A DNA stretch of 64,000 nucleotides from Zhongshania aquatica (GTDB taxonomy: Bacteria > Pseudomonadota > Gammaproteobacteria > Pseudomonadales > Spongiibacteraceae). Of this stretch, positions 32,730 to 43,268 are shown in pieces (position 1 is the first letter of the stretch; every line of letters starts with the position of its first letter). The DNA is taken from contig NZ_JANZNQ010000001.1 in assembly GCF_027257955.1 (NCBI RefSeq), positions 372,001-436,000 on the forward strand, given 5' to 3'. Under the pieces are notes generated by a model. That model did not search any database and was not told the DNA's origin. It worked only from the letters and a program-made list of their open reading frames with translations. Position numbers and translations under genes: made by a program.

Positions 32730-35186
32730 ATGTCTAATACGACGCGTTATCTTCGTATTTTCATTGGCCTAACCGTTCTAGCCTTTTGCGGCGGATTAAT
32801 GGTATTCGCCACTGCATTCCTTTATATCAGCCCTAAATTACCCTCTGTTGAGGCTTTAAAAGACACTCAACTTCAAACACCGCTGCGTATTTACAGCGCT
32901 GATGGCAAGCTTCTTGGTGAATTTGGCGAAAAACGCCGATCGCCAATTAGCATTCAGGAAGTACCCCAACTTTTCATCGACGCCTTTCTCGCCGCCGAAG
33001 ATGACCACTTCTACACCCACCATGGTGTAGACATCAGCGGACTACTGCGCGCTGCTTCCCAGCTGGTAACCAGCGGCAGCATCCAATCTGGCGGCTCAAC
33101 CATCACTATGCAGGTAGCGAAAAACTACTTCTTAAGCCAAGAACGCACCTTTACACGCAAATTTACCGAGATCTTTCTCGCCATTGAAATAGAGCGTGCG
33201 CTCAGTAAGGGCGACATCTTGGAACTCTACCTAAACAAGATCTTTCTGGGAAATCACGCGTATGGTATCGAAGCTGCAGCACAAGTCTATTACGGAAAAC
33301 CCATAAAGGAATTAAATCTTGCCCAAATGGCGATGATTGCCGGCCTGCCCAAGGCTCCGTCAGCCTATAACCCAGTCGCCAATCCCTCGCGCGCAAAGGT
33401 GCGCAGAAATTGGATACTCGGACGAATGTTAAACCTAGGATACATTAATGAGGACAACTACAAAGCCGCAATGCTTGATCCCATTAGTGCGAAGGCCTAT
33501 GGCACTCAGCTAGATCTCGACGCACCCTATGTGTCGGAAATGGTTCGCCTCGATATGCTCGCCCGCTTCGGCCGTGCAGCTTACGAAGACGGCTATACCG
33601 TCATCACAACCGTACAATCAAATCTGCAGGCGACAGCAAATAAAGCATTGGTAGACGGCGTCATAGAATACGACACCCGCCATGGGTATCGTGGCGCAGA
33701 ACGCCACTGGACCCTTTCTAATGAAATTGATGAGAACGAACGCCAAAATCTTAGCCAAAAATTAGAAGAAATCGGCAATATTGGCCCTTGGTACCCAGCA
33801 TTAGTGCTAGACGTTAAAGACAAAAGCGCCTCGATCTTACTAGCAGGTGAACTACAAGCCACCCTCGAATGGGAACACGGCCTTGAAAAGACCGTTCGCT
33901 ATATTAGCGAAGATCGCGTCAGCTATGCTGCAGAAAACGCAGCTGAATTACTCAAAGCTGGTGACGTTATCCGCGTCAAAATGAGCGACACCACGCCCCG
34001 CCACTGGGAGCTATCGCAACTACCCAAGGTACAAGGCGCATTGGTTTCCTTAGATGCAGATAGCGGCGCGATTCTGAGTCTAGTCGGCGGTTATAATTAT
34101 CAAAAAAGTGCATTTAACCGTGTAACCCAAGCTACTCGGCAGCCAGGCTCAAACTTCAAACCCTTTATTTATACCGCGGCGCTCGACAATGGCTTCACCC
34201 CCGCCACCATCATTAATGACGCTCCCATCGTGTTTGACGACGATGCCCAAGGCAACACCTGGCGGCCAAGCAACGACAACGGCAAATTTAATGGCCCCAT
34301 GCGTTTACGCCAAGCACTGTACTTATCTCGGAACCTTGTTTCCATACGAATTCTACGGGACCTCGGTATCAGCAAAGCGATAAATTACGTCGGCCGCTTT
34401 GGCTTTGATACCAGCAAACTACCTCACGACCTATCACTAGCGCTTGGCAGCCACTCGCTGACGCCGCTGGATGTGGTCACCGGCTACGCGGTATTCGCAA
34501 ATGGAGGTTATAAAATATCGCCCTACTTCATCGACCGAATTATCGACCGCGACGGCAACACAGTTTATCGAGCAGACCCAGAGATAGTCTGTCGCCAATG
34601 CGACAATGATGGAGATGGCGAAAGCCCGGAAGAAATTGAAGCCGACACCCTAGACGATATTATTTCTGGCGACGATGGAGCTCTCCAGCCACGCTACGCG
34701 AAACGTGTGCTCGATGAAGAAGTCGCATTTTTGATAGATAGCATTATGAAAGACGTCATAACTCGTGGTACCGGCCGCAAAGCGCTAGTGCTGAATCGAG
34801 GCGATGCGGCAGGTAAAACGGGCACCACCAACGGCCCAACGGATGCGTGGTTCTCTGGTTATAGCGGGGGTATCGTGACGTCAACATGGGCAGGCTTTGA
34901 CCAAAACCTGAATCTAGGCCGACGCGAATACGGTGGCTCGGTGGCACTGCCAATCTGGATAGATTACATGCGTGAAGCGCTCAAAAATCATCCCGAACGC
35001 TATTTAAAACAACCTAACAGTATTATTTCTGTGCGCATCGATCCAGACACTGGCGGTTTGGCGCAGCCGGGACAAGCCAACGCTATTTTTGAGTATTTTA
35101 GAACTGACAATGCACCCAGTGAAGAGTTTAACCCATCTGCAAATCCCTACGGTCCGGGCAGCGATGATCCAATAGAAATATTCTAA
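32730..35186 (+). CDS. mrcA: class A penicillin-binding protein 1A
   Basis: The 818-residue bifunctional enzyme polymerises and cross-links peptidoglycan. It has an N-terminal membrane anchor. The GT51 glycosyltransferase shows EDDHFYTHHGVDISGLLRA, GGSTITMQVAKN and EIYLNKIFLG-type ELYLNKIFLGNHAYGIEAAA. An OB-like insert follows. The transpeptidase has the SxxK motif in RQPGSNFKPFIY, SRN in LYLSRNLVSIR and KTGTTNGPTDAWF. An acidic insert (near CRQCDNDGDGESPEEIEADTLDD) recalls EF-hand-like loops. The position divergent from pilM is the usual one. Confidence 0.95.
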   Translation: MSNTTRYLRIFIGLTVLAFCGGLMVFATAFLYISPKLPSVEALKDTQLQTPLRIYSADGKLLGEFGEKRRSPISIQEVPQLFIDAFLAAEDDHFYTHHGVDISGLLRAASQLVTSGSIQSGGSTITMQVAKNYFLSQERTFTRKFTEIFLAIEIERALSKGDILELYLNKIFLGNHAYGIEAAAQVYYGKPIKELNLAQMAMIAGLPKAPSAYNPVANPSRAKVRRNWILGRMLNLGYINEDNYKAAMLDPISAKAYGTQLDLDAPYVSEMVRLDMLARFGRAAYEDGYTVITTVQSNLQATANKALVDGVIEYDTRHGYRGAERHWTLSNEIDENERQNLSQKLEEIGNIGPWYPALVLDVKDKSASILLAGELQATLEWEHGLEKTVRYISEDRVSYAAENAAELLKAGDVIRVKMSDTTPRHWELSQLPKVQGALVSLDADSGAILSLVGGYNYQKSAFNRVTQATRQPGSNFKPFIYTAALDNGFTPATIINDAPIVFDDDAQGNTWRPSNDNGKFNGPMRLRQALYLSRNLVSIRILRDLGISKAINYVGRFGFDTSKLPHDLSLALGSHSLTPLDVVTGYAVFANGGYKISPYFIDRIIDRDGNTVYRADPEIVCRQCDNDGDGESPEEIEADTLDDIISGDDGALQPRYAKRVLDEEVAFLIDSIMKDVITRGTGRKALVLNRGDAAGKTGTTNGPTDAWFSGYSGGIVTSTWAGFDQNLNLGRREYGGSVALPIWIDYMREALKNHPERYLKQPNSIISVRIDPDTGGLAQPGQANAIFEYFRTDNAPSEEFNPSANPYGPGSDDPIEIF

Positions 35187-35257
35187 AAACGTGTTTACCA
35201 CTCTGCCGCTGAGCCCCATCTCGGCGGCGGACTTTCATATACATCGCTGACCGCTGA

Positions 35258-36625
35258 TTAAATGGCCTCCAACGCCTCTGCCAAAGTTTTAACGCCAATC
35301 ACCGTCATCCCTAAATCACCACGCGGTGCATTTCCAAAAGGGACAATTGCACGCCTAAACCCGTGTTTTCTAGCTTCTTGCAAGCGCTCTTGTCCACTTG
35401 GTACAGGACGTATTTCACCAGACAGGCCAACCTCGCCAAAGACCACCAAATCTTCCGGCAAAGGACGATCGCGAAAACTCGACACAATCGCAAACAACAA
35501 GGCTAAATCGGAGCCAGTTTCCAGTACTTTAACCCCGCCGACCACATTCACAAACACATCCTGGTCACCAACCTGCAAGCCTCCGTGTCGGTGCAATACA
35601 GCTAGTAGCATCGCCAAACGGTTTTGCTCTAAGCCGACAGCAACCCGCCGAGGATTACCAAATCCAGAACTATCCACCAAAGCCTGAATCTCAACTAACA
35701 GAGGCCTAGTGCCCTCCCAGACCACCATTACGGTGCTGCCCGAGGTGACCACATCACCGCGATTTAAAAATATCGCCGAGGGATTTTTCACTTCCTTCAA
35801 GCCCAACTCGGTCATGGCGAATACGCCCAACTCATTCACCGCACCAAAGCGGTTTTTACTTCCTCGCAATGTTCGGTAACGGCTGTCACTGCTGCCCTCC
35901 AGCATAATGGAGCAATCAATAATGTGTTCCAACACCTTCGGTCCCGCCAAACCACCGTCTTTGGTTACATGACCCACCATAATCAACACCGTGCCGGTGG
36001 CTTTAGCAAATCGCGTCAATGCCGCGGCGCACTCCCGCACCTGCGATACGCTGCCGGGTGCCGAGCTGACGTCATCACTGTGCAGGACCTGAATCGAATC
36101 AACGACCAAAACCTTAGGCTTATTGGCAGCCGCCTGTCCTAACAACATTTCAAGACTGGTTTCCGCGCATAATTTCAAACTGTCGGCTTTAAGACCAAGT
36201 CGCTTGGCCCGCATCGCGATTTGCGGCAGCGATTCTTCTCCCGTCGCATATAAACATTCGCACTCCGCTGCTAAACGACACAAGACCTGCAGCAACAAGG
36301 TACTCTTGCCCGCACCAGGATGACCGCCTAGCAACACCGCCGACCCCGGCACCAAACCACCACCCAGAACACGGTCAAACTCATCAAAGCCCGTCGACTG
36401 ACGCGGCAGCGCCTCGATGCTGACATTTGCCAACATCTGCACTTCACCTCCCACCGCACCAGCGTAACCCTGACGCGCAGAGGTGGCCTTCGCGGCGCTG
36501 GGCGCCGCGCCCAACCTTAATTCCGACAGCGTATTCCACGCACCACAGTCCTGACATTGTCCCTGCCATTTATTGTGGTCAGAACCGCAATCCACACAAA
36601 CAAAGGCTGTTTTTTGCTTTGCCAT
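35258..36625 (-). CDS. radA: DNA repair protein RadA
   Basis: The 455-residue RecA-like branch-migration ATPase has an N-terminal C4 zinc finger (CVDCGSDHNKWQGQCQDCG), Walker A (GGHPGAGKSTLLLQ), the RadA signature KNRFGAVNELGVF and a C-terminal Lon-like domain (VNVVGGVKVLETGSDLALLFAIVSSFRDRPLP). It helps process recombination intermediates. It is divergent from the DnaT-like gene. Confidence 0.96.
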   Translation of the reverse strand: MAKQKTAFVCVDCGSDHNKWQGQCQDCGAWNTLSELRLGAAPSAAKATSARQGYAGAVGGEVQMLANVSIEALPRQSTGFDEFDRVLGGGLVPGSAVLLGGHPGAGKSTLLLQVLCRLAAECECLYATGEESLPQIAMRAKRLGLKADSLKLCAETSLEMLLGQAAANKPKVLVVDSIQVLHSDDVSSAPGSVSQVRECAAALTRFAKATGTVLIMVGHVTKDGGLAGPKVLEHIIDCSIMLEGSSDSRYRTLRGSKNRFGAVNELGVFAMTELGLKEVKNPSAIFLNRGDVVTSGSTVMVVWEGTRPLLVEIQALVDSSGFGNPRRVAVGLEQNRLAMLLAVLHRHGGLQVGDQDVFVNVVGGVKVLETGSDLALLFAIVSSFRDRPLPEDLVVFGEVGLSGEIRPVPSGQERLQEARKHGFRRAIVPFGNAPRGDLGMTVIGVKTLAEALEAI

Positions 36626-36741
36626 AAAAAACCCCTAAAAAACATTCCCAAGTAATTCTGTCAAAACACATACCGTAGACACAGGGCTGACAGCCGGCGG
36701 CACAAGGCCGTACAATGAACCGCTATTTTAGAGTAAATACG

Positions 36742-37929
36742 ATGTCAGCTGCGCTTGTAGAACGCCCTTTATTGGTTTCCCCCTCCCTCGCCACAACATT
36801 AGGGCTAGAGGCCGCATTGCTATATCAACTCATTGCAGAATGGCTACCTTTACTCAGCGGCCGAGAAAGCCAAGGTCAACACTGGTTTCTTATCGACAAA
36901 AATCAACTTACTCGCCAGCTGCCGTTCTGGGACGAAAACAAAATTGATGAGGTACTTCGTACCCTCCACGACCAGGGGCTCATTATTATCGGCGCAGCCC
37001 TAATGAGCAATGCGCAAAATATTCGCATTGCGCTTCCACAGCGAAAGCAAGCAGCAGAGTCCGAGCACATAAAAAACAGCGATCATACGCCTTCTAGCGC
37101 AAAAACAGCCGCACACTCACACGCTCAGACACAACAGGTGGCCAACAAGCAAATGACCGCGCCGCCCAGTCGCCCAGTACCAGGCAACAATATTATTCCC
37201 GCTGATTGGCTTCCCGACAAAGCGGGCATTGACTACCTAACACGCTTTAATCAGGTAGATCCTGCCTTTATTAATGCTGTGCTTCCTGAGTTTATCGCCC
37301 ATTATCGCGAAACCGGCGAAACTCGCAGCTCATGGAATAGCGCCTTTAGCCAATATGTCAGTCGCCGCTGGAAAAAACGGCAATACGCAAAAATCGAGGA
37401 ATCTCGTACTCAACCCATAGACGGGAATTGGAAACCGAGCTTAGATGCGATAGAAATTCTTGAACGCGACCACGTCAGCCAACACTTTATTGAAGACGCT
37501 ATACCAGAGTTTATTTTGTACTGGCGGGAGCGTGGAACACCCGACAGCAACTGGAACTCCCGTTTTATACAGCATATTCGCCTTCAGTGGGCCCGCTACA
37601 CCAATACTGTCAGCAATGAAAACGAGATTGCGCCGATTAAATCCGACTGGCAACCCAACGACGCGGTTTTCGACATATTCCATATGGCTCGCATCGACCC
37701 GGAGTTTGCCAAAGCACAAGTCGCTGAATTTATACTATTCTGGCAAGACAGTGGCACCGCCCACCGCTCATGGAATACAAAGTTTCTACAACATGTAAAA
37801 TATCGTTGGGCACAAAGTCATCAACTGGGGCAGAGCAATGCACGACAGCAACAAGCTACTGGAACAAGCCAGCCAAAAACTGGCTTCATCGAAAAACACA
37901 CCGATCGCAGCTGGGCAGACGAACTCTGA
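36742..37929 (+). CDS. DnaT-like protein with three tandem DnaT DNA-binding domains
   Basis: The 395-residue protein has an N-terminal winged-helix-like region (residues 1-100, ALVERPLLVSPSLATTLGLEAALLYQLIAEW). A low-complexity Ser/Ala/Gln linker follows, then three repeats near 154-212, 229-286 and 301-358. Each repeat follows W-x-P-x(15-25)-PEF-x-x-YWR-x-x-G-x(5)-SWN-x-x-F-x-QHV-x-x-W, the C-terminal ssDNA-binding domain of E. coli DnaT. DnaT acts with PriA/PriB in replication restart. E. coli DnaT has one such domain, so the triplication is notable. GAG 8 nt before the ATG at 36742 favours it over 36715. The end overlaps the next gene by 92 nt. Confidence 0.78.
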   Translation: MSAALVERPLLVSPSLATTLGLEAALLYQLIAEWLPLLSGRESQGQHWFLIDKNQLTRQLPFWDENKIDEVLRTLHDQGLIIIGAALMSNAQNIRIALPQRKQAAESEHIKNSDHTPSSAKTAAHSHAQTQQVANKQMTAPPSRPVPGNNIIPADWLPDKAGIDYLTRFNQVDPAFINAVLPEFIAHYRETGETRSSWNSAFSQYVSRRWKKRQYAKIEESRTQPIDGNWKPSLDAIEILERDHVSQHFIEDAIPEFILYWRERGTPDSNWNSRFIQHIRLQWARYTNTVSNENEIAPIKSDWQPNDAVFDIFHMARIDPEFAKAQVAEFILFWQDSGTAHRSWNTKFLQHVKYRWAQSHQLGQSNARQQQATGTSQPKTGFIEKHTDRSWADEL

Positions 37930-38506
37930 GCCTACGCCGAATAAAGATGCGGTAATCGATGCACTAAATCGCATGTTTGCGGAGTTTGAGCTGGTTTACC
38001 ACAACCAGTACAACAAGGCCTTTTCAAACCCAGAAAAACTCAGTTACGCCAAGAAACTGTGGTTCAGTAATTTGCGTCACATTCAGCCTGACGTTATTGT
38101 CGCCGCCACCCATCGAGCGATTCGCGAGTCTGAGTTTTTACCCACCATAAAAGGCATTCTGAAATACTGCGAACCTGATAACCACGAGCTAGGTCTGCCA
38201 GACAGCCATAGCGCCTATCTAGAAGCCTGCCGAGCCCCGCAGCCGAAAGCCGAATACAACTGGTCTCACCCTGCGGTATATCACGCTGGTCGCGCCAGCG
38301 ATTGGTTTTATCTAGCGAGCACCGCTGAACACAACGCCTACCCCGTTTTTCGTCGACACTACGATGATATTTGCTCGCGGGTGAAAAACGGTGAAACCCT
38401 CACAATGCCATCCCAAAAAGCGATACCAGAGACCATCAGCAAGCCGCTATCTCAGGCGGAGCAGCGCCAGCGCATGCAAAAAATGCGCGATGAATTAGAT
38501 ATTTAG
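37838..38506 (+). CDS. lambda replication protein P-like protein (putative helicase loader)
   Basis: The 222-residue protein aligns by eye with phage lambda P. VIDALNRMFAEFELVY matches IINGVFSQLLATF. Then come KKLWFSNLRHIQPDVIVAATHRAIRESEFLPTIKGILKYC and GLPDSHSAYLEAC, and a late block KPLSQAEQRQRMQKMRDEL. Lambda P captures DnaB and loads it at an origin. Here the gene sits on the chromosome next to radA, without other phage genes, overlapping a DnaT-like gene by 92 nt. A domesticated DnaB loader is my inference. GGGG lies 8-11 nt before the ATG. Confidence 0.72.
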   Translation: MHDSNKLLEQASQKLASSKNTPIAAGQTNSEPTPNKDAVIDALNRMFAEFELVYHNQYNKAFSNPEKLSYAKKLWFSNLRHIQPDVIVAATHRAIRESEFLPTIKGILKYCEPDNHELGLPDSHSAYLEACRAPQPKAEYNWSHPAVYHAGRASDWFYLASTAEHNAYPVFRRHYDDICSRVKNGETLTMPSQKAIPETISKPLSQAEQRQRMQKMRDELDI

Positions 38507-38801
38507 TAATCACTGAGCCAAGAAATCAAAGACCTCGTGTGATGTTTGCGCGAGCCGAAACGTCACTCTCTGCAAAAAAACACAAGCAGTAACAGTGTTT
38601 ATATCGGCAAATAATCCATTGCGTAGAGCACTCACAATAAGCAGTGCGCGTATTTTGGCTAGAATTTTGACGCCGACAGAGGACAAAATAACAATCGTGC
38701 GAAGATCTCAAAAAGCAATCGTGCAGGGTGCCTCCGCAAGCGCTACAATAGCCCCCTTTCAAACCGGCCCACGCGGCTGACGACACAGAACAGGCAAGTT
38801 T

Positions 38802-39551
38802 ATGGCAGACGATAAAACCACTCATTTTGGCTACAAAACCGTAGAGACTCAGGACAAGGTCAAAATGGTTGCCGGTGTTTTCCATTCGGTTGCCGCGAAA
38901 TACGACCTAATGAACGACCTGATGTCCGGCGGTGTTCATCGCCTGTGGAAGCGTTTCACCATCGAATTATCGGGTGTGCGCACCGGCAACTCAGTGCTCG
39001 ATATTGCCGGCGGCACCGGCGACCTCGCCGCTAAATTCAGCCGTCTCGTCGGCCCTAACGGCAGAGTTGTTCTTGCCGATATTAATGATTCCATGCTCAC
39101 CGTTGGCCGCGAAAAGCTCACCAACAAAGGCATTGTTGGCAATATCGAATACGTACAAGCAAACGCCGAGTGTTTGCCGTTTCCAGACAATAGTTTTGAT
39201 TGCATTACCATCGCCTTCGGCCTACGCAATGTCACCGACAAAGAGGCCGCGCTGCGCTCAATGAACCGCGTACTCAAGCCCGGCGGCCGACTTTTAGTCT
39301 TAGAATTTTCCAAACCGGTCAATCCGGTCATCGGCAAACTGTACGACCGTTACTCCTTCGACATCCTGCCCAAAATGGGCCAGTTAGTCGCCAATGATGA
39401 GGAAAGTTATCGCTACCTAGCTGAAAGTATTCGTATGCACCCGGATCAGGAAACCCTCAAGGGCATGATGAGCGATGCGGGTTTTGTCGATGTGCGCTAC
39501 CACAATATGACCGCCGGCGTAGTCGCCGTGCACCGAGGCATAAAGCCGTGA
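38802..39551 (+). CDS. ubiE: ubiquinone/menaquinone biosynthesis C-methyltransferase UbiE
   Basis: The 249-residue SAM-dependent enzyme methylates the benzoquinol ring in ubiquinone synthesis. Typical features are [38 protein letters not shown] (SAM motif I), [31 protein letters not shown] and a late [21 protein letters not shown]. It overlaps ubiJ by 4 nt. The 295 nt before it hold the promoter region but no convincing gene. Confidence 0.96.
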   Translation: MADDKTTHFGYKTVETQDKVKMVAGVFHSVAAKYDLMNDLMSGGVHRLWKRFTIELSGVRTGNSVLDIAGGTGDLAAKFSRLVGPNGRVVLADINDSMLTVGREKLTNKGIVGNIEYVQANAECLPFPDNSFDCITIAFGLRNVTDKEAALRSMNRVLKPGGRLLVLEFSKPVNPVIGKLYDRYSFDILPKMGQLVANDEESYRYLAESIRMHPDQETLKGMMSDAGFVDVRYHNMTAGVVAVHRGIKP

Positions 39552-40186
39552 TTCCACTGGTTCTGCAGGGTGCCGCGTTATCTAGCTTAGAAAACCTCAT
39601 TAACAAGGCCCTTCAGCTCGACCCCGCTTCCAGCACCAAACTGCAGGCGCTAGACGGGCAGCGCTTTTCGCTTGAACTAAGAGATCCCGATTTAAATTTG
39701 GGGATTGGTATTAGCGGGAAACGCTTGCGAATTCTAGGACAACACAACGACAAAGTGACAACGCGACTCAGTGGTAAATGGAGCGAATTTGCCAAGGTCG
39801 CCACCGCAAAAGACCCTGCAGCAGCACTCATTAATGGCGATATCAGCATCAGTGGCGATACTAGCCCACTATTAGAATTACGTAAAATCCTTGCCGAGCT
39901 GGACCTAGATTGGGAACAACCCCTCGCCGATGCCTTTGGCGATGTGGCCGCTCATCAGCTGGGCAATGGCCTAAGAGCAGGACAACGCTGGCTAAGTAGC
40001 ACAGGAAAAAACCTTCACCGCCAATTTAGTGAGTTTATTGTGGAAGAAAGTCAGCTTGTGCCCCACCCTTGTCAGGCAGACGACTTTTACAGCGCCGTCG
40101 ATGATTTGAAAACCCGCAGTGAACGGCTAGAAGCCAAAGTTCGTCGTTTACAACAGCGCATTACAGCACCCTCTAAAAATAAGTAA
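39548..40186 (+). CDS. ubiJ: ubiquinone biosynthesis accessory factor UbiJ (SCP2 domain)
   Basis: The 212-residue protein starts with an SCP2 lipid-binding domain ([36 protein letters not shown] through [24 protein letters not shown]). It ends with a coiled-coil segment ([19 protein letters not shown]). UbiJ scaffolds the soluble Ubi complex with UbiK and binds ubiquinone intermediates. The gene lies between ubiE and ubiB, as in E. coli. Confidence 0.9.
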   Translation: MIPLVLQGAALSSLENLINKALQLDPASSTKLQALDGQRFSLELRDPDLNLGIGISGKRLRILGQHNDKVTTRLSGKWSEFAKVATAKDPAAALINGDISISGDTSPLLELRKILAELDLDWEQPLADAFGDVAAHQLGNGLRAGQRWLSSTGKNLHRQFSEFIVEESQLVPHPCQADDFYSAVDDLKTRSERLEAKVRRLQQRITAPSKNK

Positions 40187-40196
40187 GGACATAAAT

Positions 40197-41828
40197 ATGG
40201 GGCTGCGTCGCCTACTCGCCATTTGCTGGATTATCTGTCACTACCGCTTAGACACCTTAATTCCAATTGAGAAATTACCGCTACGGGCACGCCTACTGAT
40301 AAAGTTTGGTCCTTGGCGATTATTCCCTCGCCGAGACTATAGCCGCGGCGAGAGACTGCGTTGCGCACTGGAAAATCTCGGCCCCATATTCATAAAATTT
40401 GGCCAAGTATTATCTACCCGCCGCGACCTTTTAGCCGATGATGTATCTGACGAACTGGCCAAGCTACAAGACCAAGTACCACCCTTTGCCAGCGAAATCG
40501 CGGTAGCTGCCATAGAAACAGCACTGGGCAAACCCATCAATGAATTATTTGCTGCCTTTGATCGCGAAGCCCTAGCGTCAGCCTCCATTGCACAGGTTCA
40601 CACCGCCACCTTACACAACAACATCGACGTCGTCGTAAAGGTTGTAAGGCCCGGCATAGAGCGAACTATTACCGCAGACATCCGCCTTCTGCAAAGTATC
40701 GCCCTGCTTGTTCAGCGCTATGTACCAGATGGCCGCAGACTGCGCCCAGTCGAAGTGGTCGAAGATTATCAACACACTATTTTTGACGAACTTGACCTAC
40801 AACGCGAAGGTGCAAATACCTCGCAACTCAAACGCAATTTTAAAGATTCAGAAGTGCTTTACGTTCCAGAAGTATACTGGGACTACACACGCCGCAATGT
40901 ATTAGTGATGGAGCGTATCTACGGCATTCCCGTTACCGACCTAAAAACACTGCGCGAACAGGGCACCGACATGAAAAAGCTCGCCGAGCGTGGCGTTGAA
41001 ATTTTCTTTACCCAAGTTTTCCGGGACAGCTTTTTCCACGCAGACATGCACCCAGGGAATATATTCATTGCCCATAACCGTCCCTTGTCACCGCAATACA
41101 TCGCCATTGACTGCGCCATCATCGGTAGCTTAAGTGATTTCGATCAGTATTACTTAGCACGAAATCTACTCGCTATATTTCAGCGTAATTACCGCGAGGT
41201 TGCAGAACTCCACGTAGAATGCGGCTGGGTGCCACCGGATACCCGCGTCCACGAATTCGAAGCCGCCATACGCAGTGTAAGCGAACCTATTTTTGAAAAG
41301 CCGCTATCAGAGATTTCTTTTGGCCAGCTGCTGTTATATTTATTTCAAACTGCCCGTCGCTTCGACATGGAAGTACAACCGTCCCTCGTCCTGCTGCAGA
41401 AGACATTGTTAAACATTGAAGGCTTGGGGCGCCAGCTTTACCCACAGCTGGATTTGTGGTCAACGGCGATGCCATTTCTAGAACGCTGGGTGCGCGACCG
41501 TTATTCTCCCCAAAGCATGCTAAAACGAGTAAGCCATCGCCTGCCAGGCTGGCTGGAGCAACTACCCCACCTACCAGAAACGCTGCTAGAGCGCGGGACG
41601 CCAAGCAAACACAACACCACGGCGGACGATCTTCGTCATAAAAACGAAGTCGCGCTTATTATCCGTGAGCAAGGCGCTCGCGCTCGAAATCAGCGCATCG
41701 CGATCATTGCCTTAATTAGCGCGGCGCTCATCGCCGACCCCGGTATAAGAGAGGGGATAAGAAACCTACCCGACAGCAGTATCTTGCTATTTGGTGTCGC
41801 ATTGTATTTCTTTATCCGCAGTCGCTGA
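40197..41828 (+). CDS. ubiB: ubiquinone biosynthesis regulatory protein kinase-like UbiB
   Basis: The 543-residue protein belongs to the ABC1/ADCK atypical kinase family. It has the hallmark KxGQ motif in [15 protein letters not shown], an A-rich loop region [13 protein letters not shown], the catalytic [18 protein letters not shown] in place of a DFG-type motif, and C-terminal membrane segments. UbiB is an ATPase needed for ubiquinone synthesis at the membrane. It starts 10 nt after ubiJ behind AAGGAC. Confidence 0.95.
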   Translation: MGLRRLLAICWIICHYRLDTLIPIEKLPLRARLLIKFGPWRLFPRRDYSRGERLRCALENLGPIFIKFGQVLSTRRDLLADDVSDELAKLQDQVPPFASEIAVAAIETALGKPINELFAAFDREALASASIAQVHTATLHNNIDVVVKVVRPGIERTITADIRLLQSIALLVQRYVPDGRRLRPVEVVEDYQHTIFDELDLQREGANTSQLKRNFKDSEVLYVPEVYWDYTRRNVLVMERIYGIPVTDLKTLREQGTDMKKLAERGVEIFFTQVFRDSFFHADMHPGNIFIAHNRPLSPQYIAIDCAIIGSLSDFDQYYLARNLLAIFQRNYREVAELHVECGWVPPDTRVHEFEAAIRSVSEPIFEKPLSEISFGQLLLYLFQTARRFDMEVQPSLVLLQKTLLNIEGLGRQLYPQLDLWSTAMPFLERWVRDRYSPQSMLKRVSHRLPGWLEQLPHLPETLLERGTPSKHNTTADDLRHKNEVALIIREQGARARNQRIAIIALISAALIADPGIREGIRNLPDSSILLFGVALYFFIRSR

Positions 41829-41871
41829 GGTAAAGTAATGCCCTCTTATAAATCCTACGTCGTATTTACAA

Positions 41872-42273
41872 ATGAACTGTGATTTTCTTCAATACATCAA
41901 ATGGAATGACGACGGCTTAGTCGCCGCCATTGCCCAAGACGCCTCCAGCGGCAGAGTGTTGATGATGGCGTGGATGAATGCCGAGTCTTTACAACTCAGT
42001 GTTGAAACCGGCGACGCTGTTTATTGGTCACGCTCGCGAGCTAAGCTATGGCGCAAAGGTGAAAGCTCAGGAAACGTGCAGAAAATCCGCGCCATGGAAC
42101 TAGATTGCGATGGTGATGCACTATTGCTACAAGTTGAGCAAATCGGCGGTATCGCCTGCCACACCGGCCGCCAGAGCTGTTTCTATCGCAGGCTAAACAC
42201 CGGTGACTGGCAAACTACCGAAGCCGTATTAAAAGATCCGGCTACCATGTATCAACACGTGGAAAAAACATGA
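41872..42273 (+). CDS. hisI: phosphoribosyl-AMP cyclohydrolase
   Basis: The 133-residue enzyme opens the purine ring of phosphoribosyl-AMP in histidine synthesis. Conserved parts are [52 protein letters not shown] (metal aspartates) and [11 protein letters not shown] (zinc cysteines). The 3' end overlaps hisE by 4 nt. It stands apart from a full his operon, as in Pseudomonas. Confidence 0.95.
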   Translation: MNCDFLQYIKWNDDGLVAAIAQDASSGRVLMMAWMNAESLQLSVETGDAVYWSRSRAKLWRKGESSGNVQKIRAMELDCDGDALLLQVEQIGGIACHTGRQSCFYRRLNTGDWQTTEAVLKDPATMYQHVEKT

Positions 42274-42602
42274 CGCAAACTATTTTAGAGCAATTAGATG
42301 CCGTATTAGCGTCCCGCAAAGGGGCCGATCCAGACAGCTCCTACGTTGCAAGCCTGCATCACAAAGGATTAAACAAAATACTTGAAAAAGTCGGCGAGGA
42401 AGCTGTAGAAACGGTCCTCGCGGCAAAAGATGCTGATCGGGATGGCGACAATAGCGATCTTATTTATGAAACTGCAGACTTGTGGTTTCACAGCCTGGTG
42501 ATGCTATCTCACCTTGGCGGAAATCATCAGCAAGTACTCGATGAACTCGCGCGCCGCTTTGGCTTGTCTGGATTAGACGAAAAAGCAGCTCGAGACAGTT
42601 AG
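42270..42602 (+). CDS. hisE: phosphoribosyl-ATP diphosphatase
   Basis: The 110-residue all-alpha enzyme removes pyrophosphate from phosphoribosyl-ATP, the step before HisI. It shows [31 protein letters not shown] with the acidic EExxE-type metal site, and [17 protein letters not shown]. Separate hisI and hisE genes contrast with the fused HisIE of enterics. Confidence 0.94.
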   Translation: MTQTILEQLDAVLASRKGADPDSSYVASLHHKGLNKILEKVGEEAVETVLAAKDADRDGDNSDLIYETADLWFHSLVMLSHLGGNHQQVLDELARRFGLSGLDEKAARDS

Positions 42603-42650
42603 TTTTAAAATCAACCTGCAATTAACTAGATAAATTATAAGGAAGGAATT

Positions 42651-42881
42651 ATGGGTTTAGGTGGCATCAGTATCTGGCAACTATTAATCATTCTAGCCAT
42701 AGTCGTTTTGCTCTTCGGCACCAAAAAACTGAAAGGCATGGGCAGTGACCTTGGTGGCGCTTTAAAAGGATTTAAAGACAGTATGCAGGGCGACGAGGAC
42801 GCCAAAAATATAGAAAAGAAAGAGCAGGAAGACGCAAGCGCTGCGGCGCAAACCGAGAAAAAAGACGAGTCAAAACTATAA
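42651..42881 (+). CDS. tatA: Sec-independent translocase subunit TatA
   Basis: The 76-residue protein has the short TatA membrane helix ([19 protein letters not shown]), then [21 protein letters not shown], the amphipathic helix, and an acidic/basic tail. It multimerises to let folded proteins cross the inner membrane. GGAAGGAA precedes the ATG. Confidence 0.95.
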   Translation: MGLGGISIWQLLIILAIVVLLFGTKKLKGMGSDLGGALKGFKDSMQGDEDAKNIEKKEQEDASAAAQTEKKDESKL

Positions 42882-43268
42882 ATGTTTGATATCGGCTTTG
42901 CTGAACTGCTTGTCATTGCCGTTCTGGGATTACTGATTCTTGGCCCAGAACGCCTACCCGGCGCGATTCGTACTACGTCGCTATGGCTTGGGCGGCTACG
43001 CCGCAGTTTTAATGACATTCGCACCGAAATAGAAAAAGAAGTGGGTGCCGATGAAATTCGTCGCCAACTTCACAATGAATCCATACTAGCCTCGCTCAAA
43101 GAATCAAAAAACAAAATTAATAGCGATCTCAATGAAGCTGCGAAACAAGTATCGGAAATTGAAAACAGTATTGATGGCCGGTCAAAGACGCAGCCAGCAT
43201 CGGATACTGCGATCCCCGAGGCTTCACCTGAAACACCTAAAGAAACTGATCAAGACGCCAAATCATGA
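42882..43268 (+). CDS. tatB: Sec-independent translocase subunit TatB
   Basis: The 128-residue protein starts [31 protein letters not shown], the TatB hallmark including the membrane-facing glutamate and the GPERLP hinge. A charged coiled coil and a Pro/Glu-rich tail follow. TatB receives twin-arginine substrates together with TatC. It follows tatA directly, with no gap, and overlaps tatC by 4 nt. Confidence 0.95.
   Translation: MFDIGFAELLVIAVLGLLILGPERLPGAIRTTSLWLGRLRRSFNDIRTEIEKEVGADEIRRQLHNESILASLKESKNKINSDLNEAAKQVSEIENSIDGRSKTQPASDTAIPEASPETPKETDQDAKS

Noticed and set aside
38595-38780. 61-codon plus-strand frame upstream of ubiE
   Set aside because: It lacks a ribosome site, resembles no family, and covers the expected ubiE promoter region.
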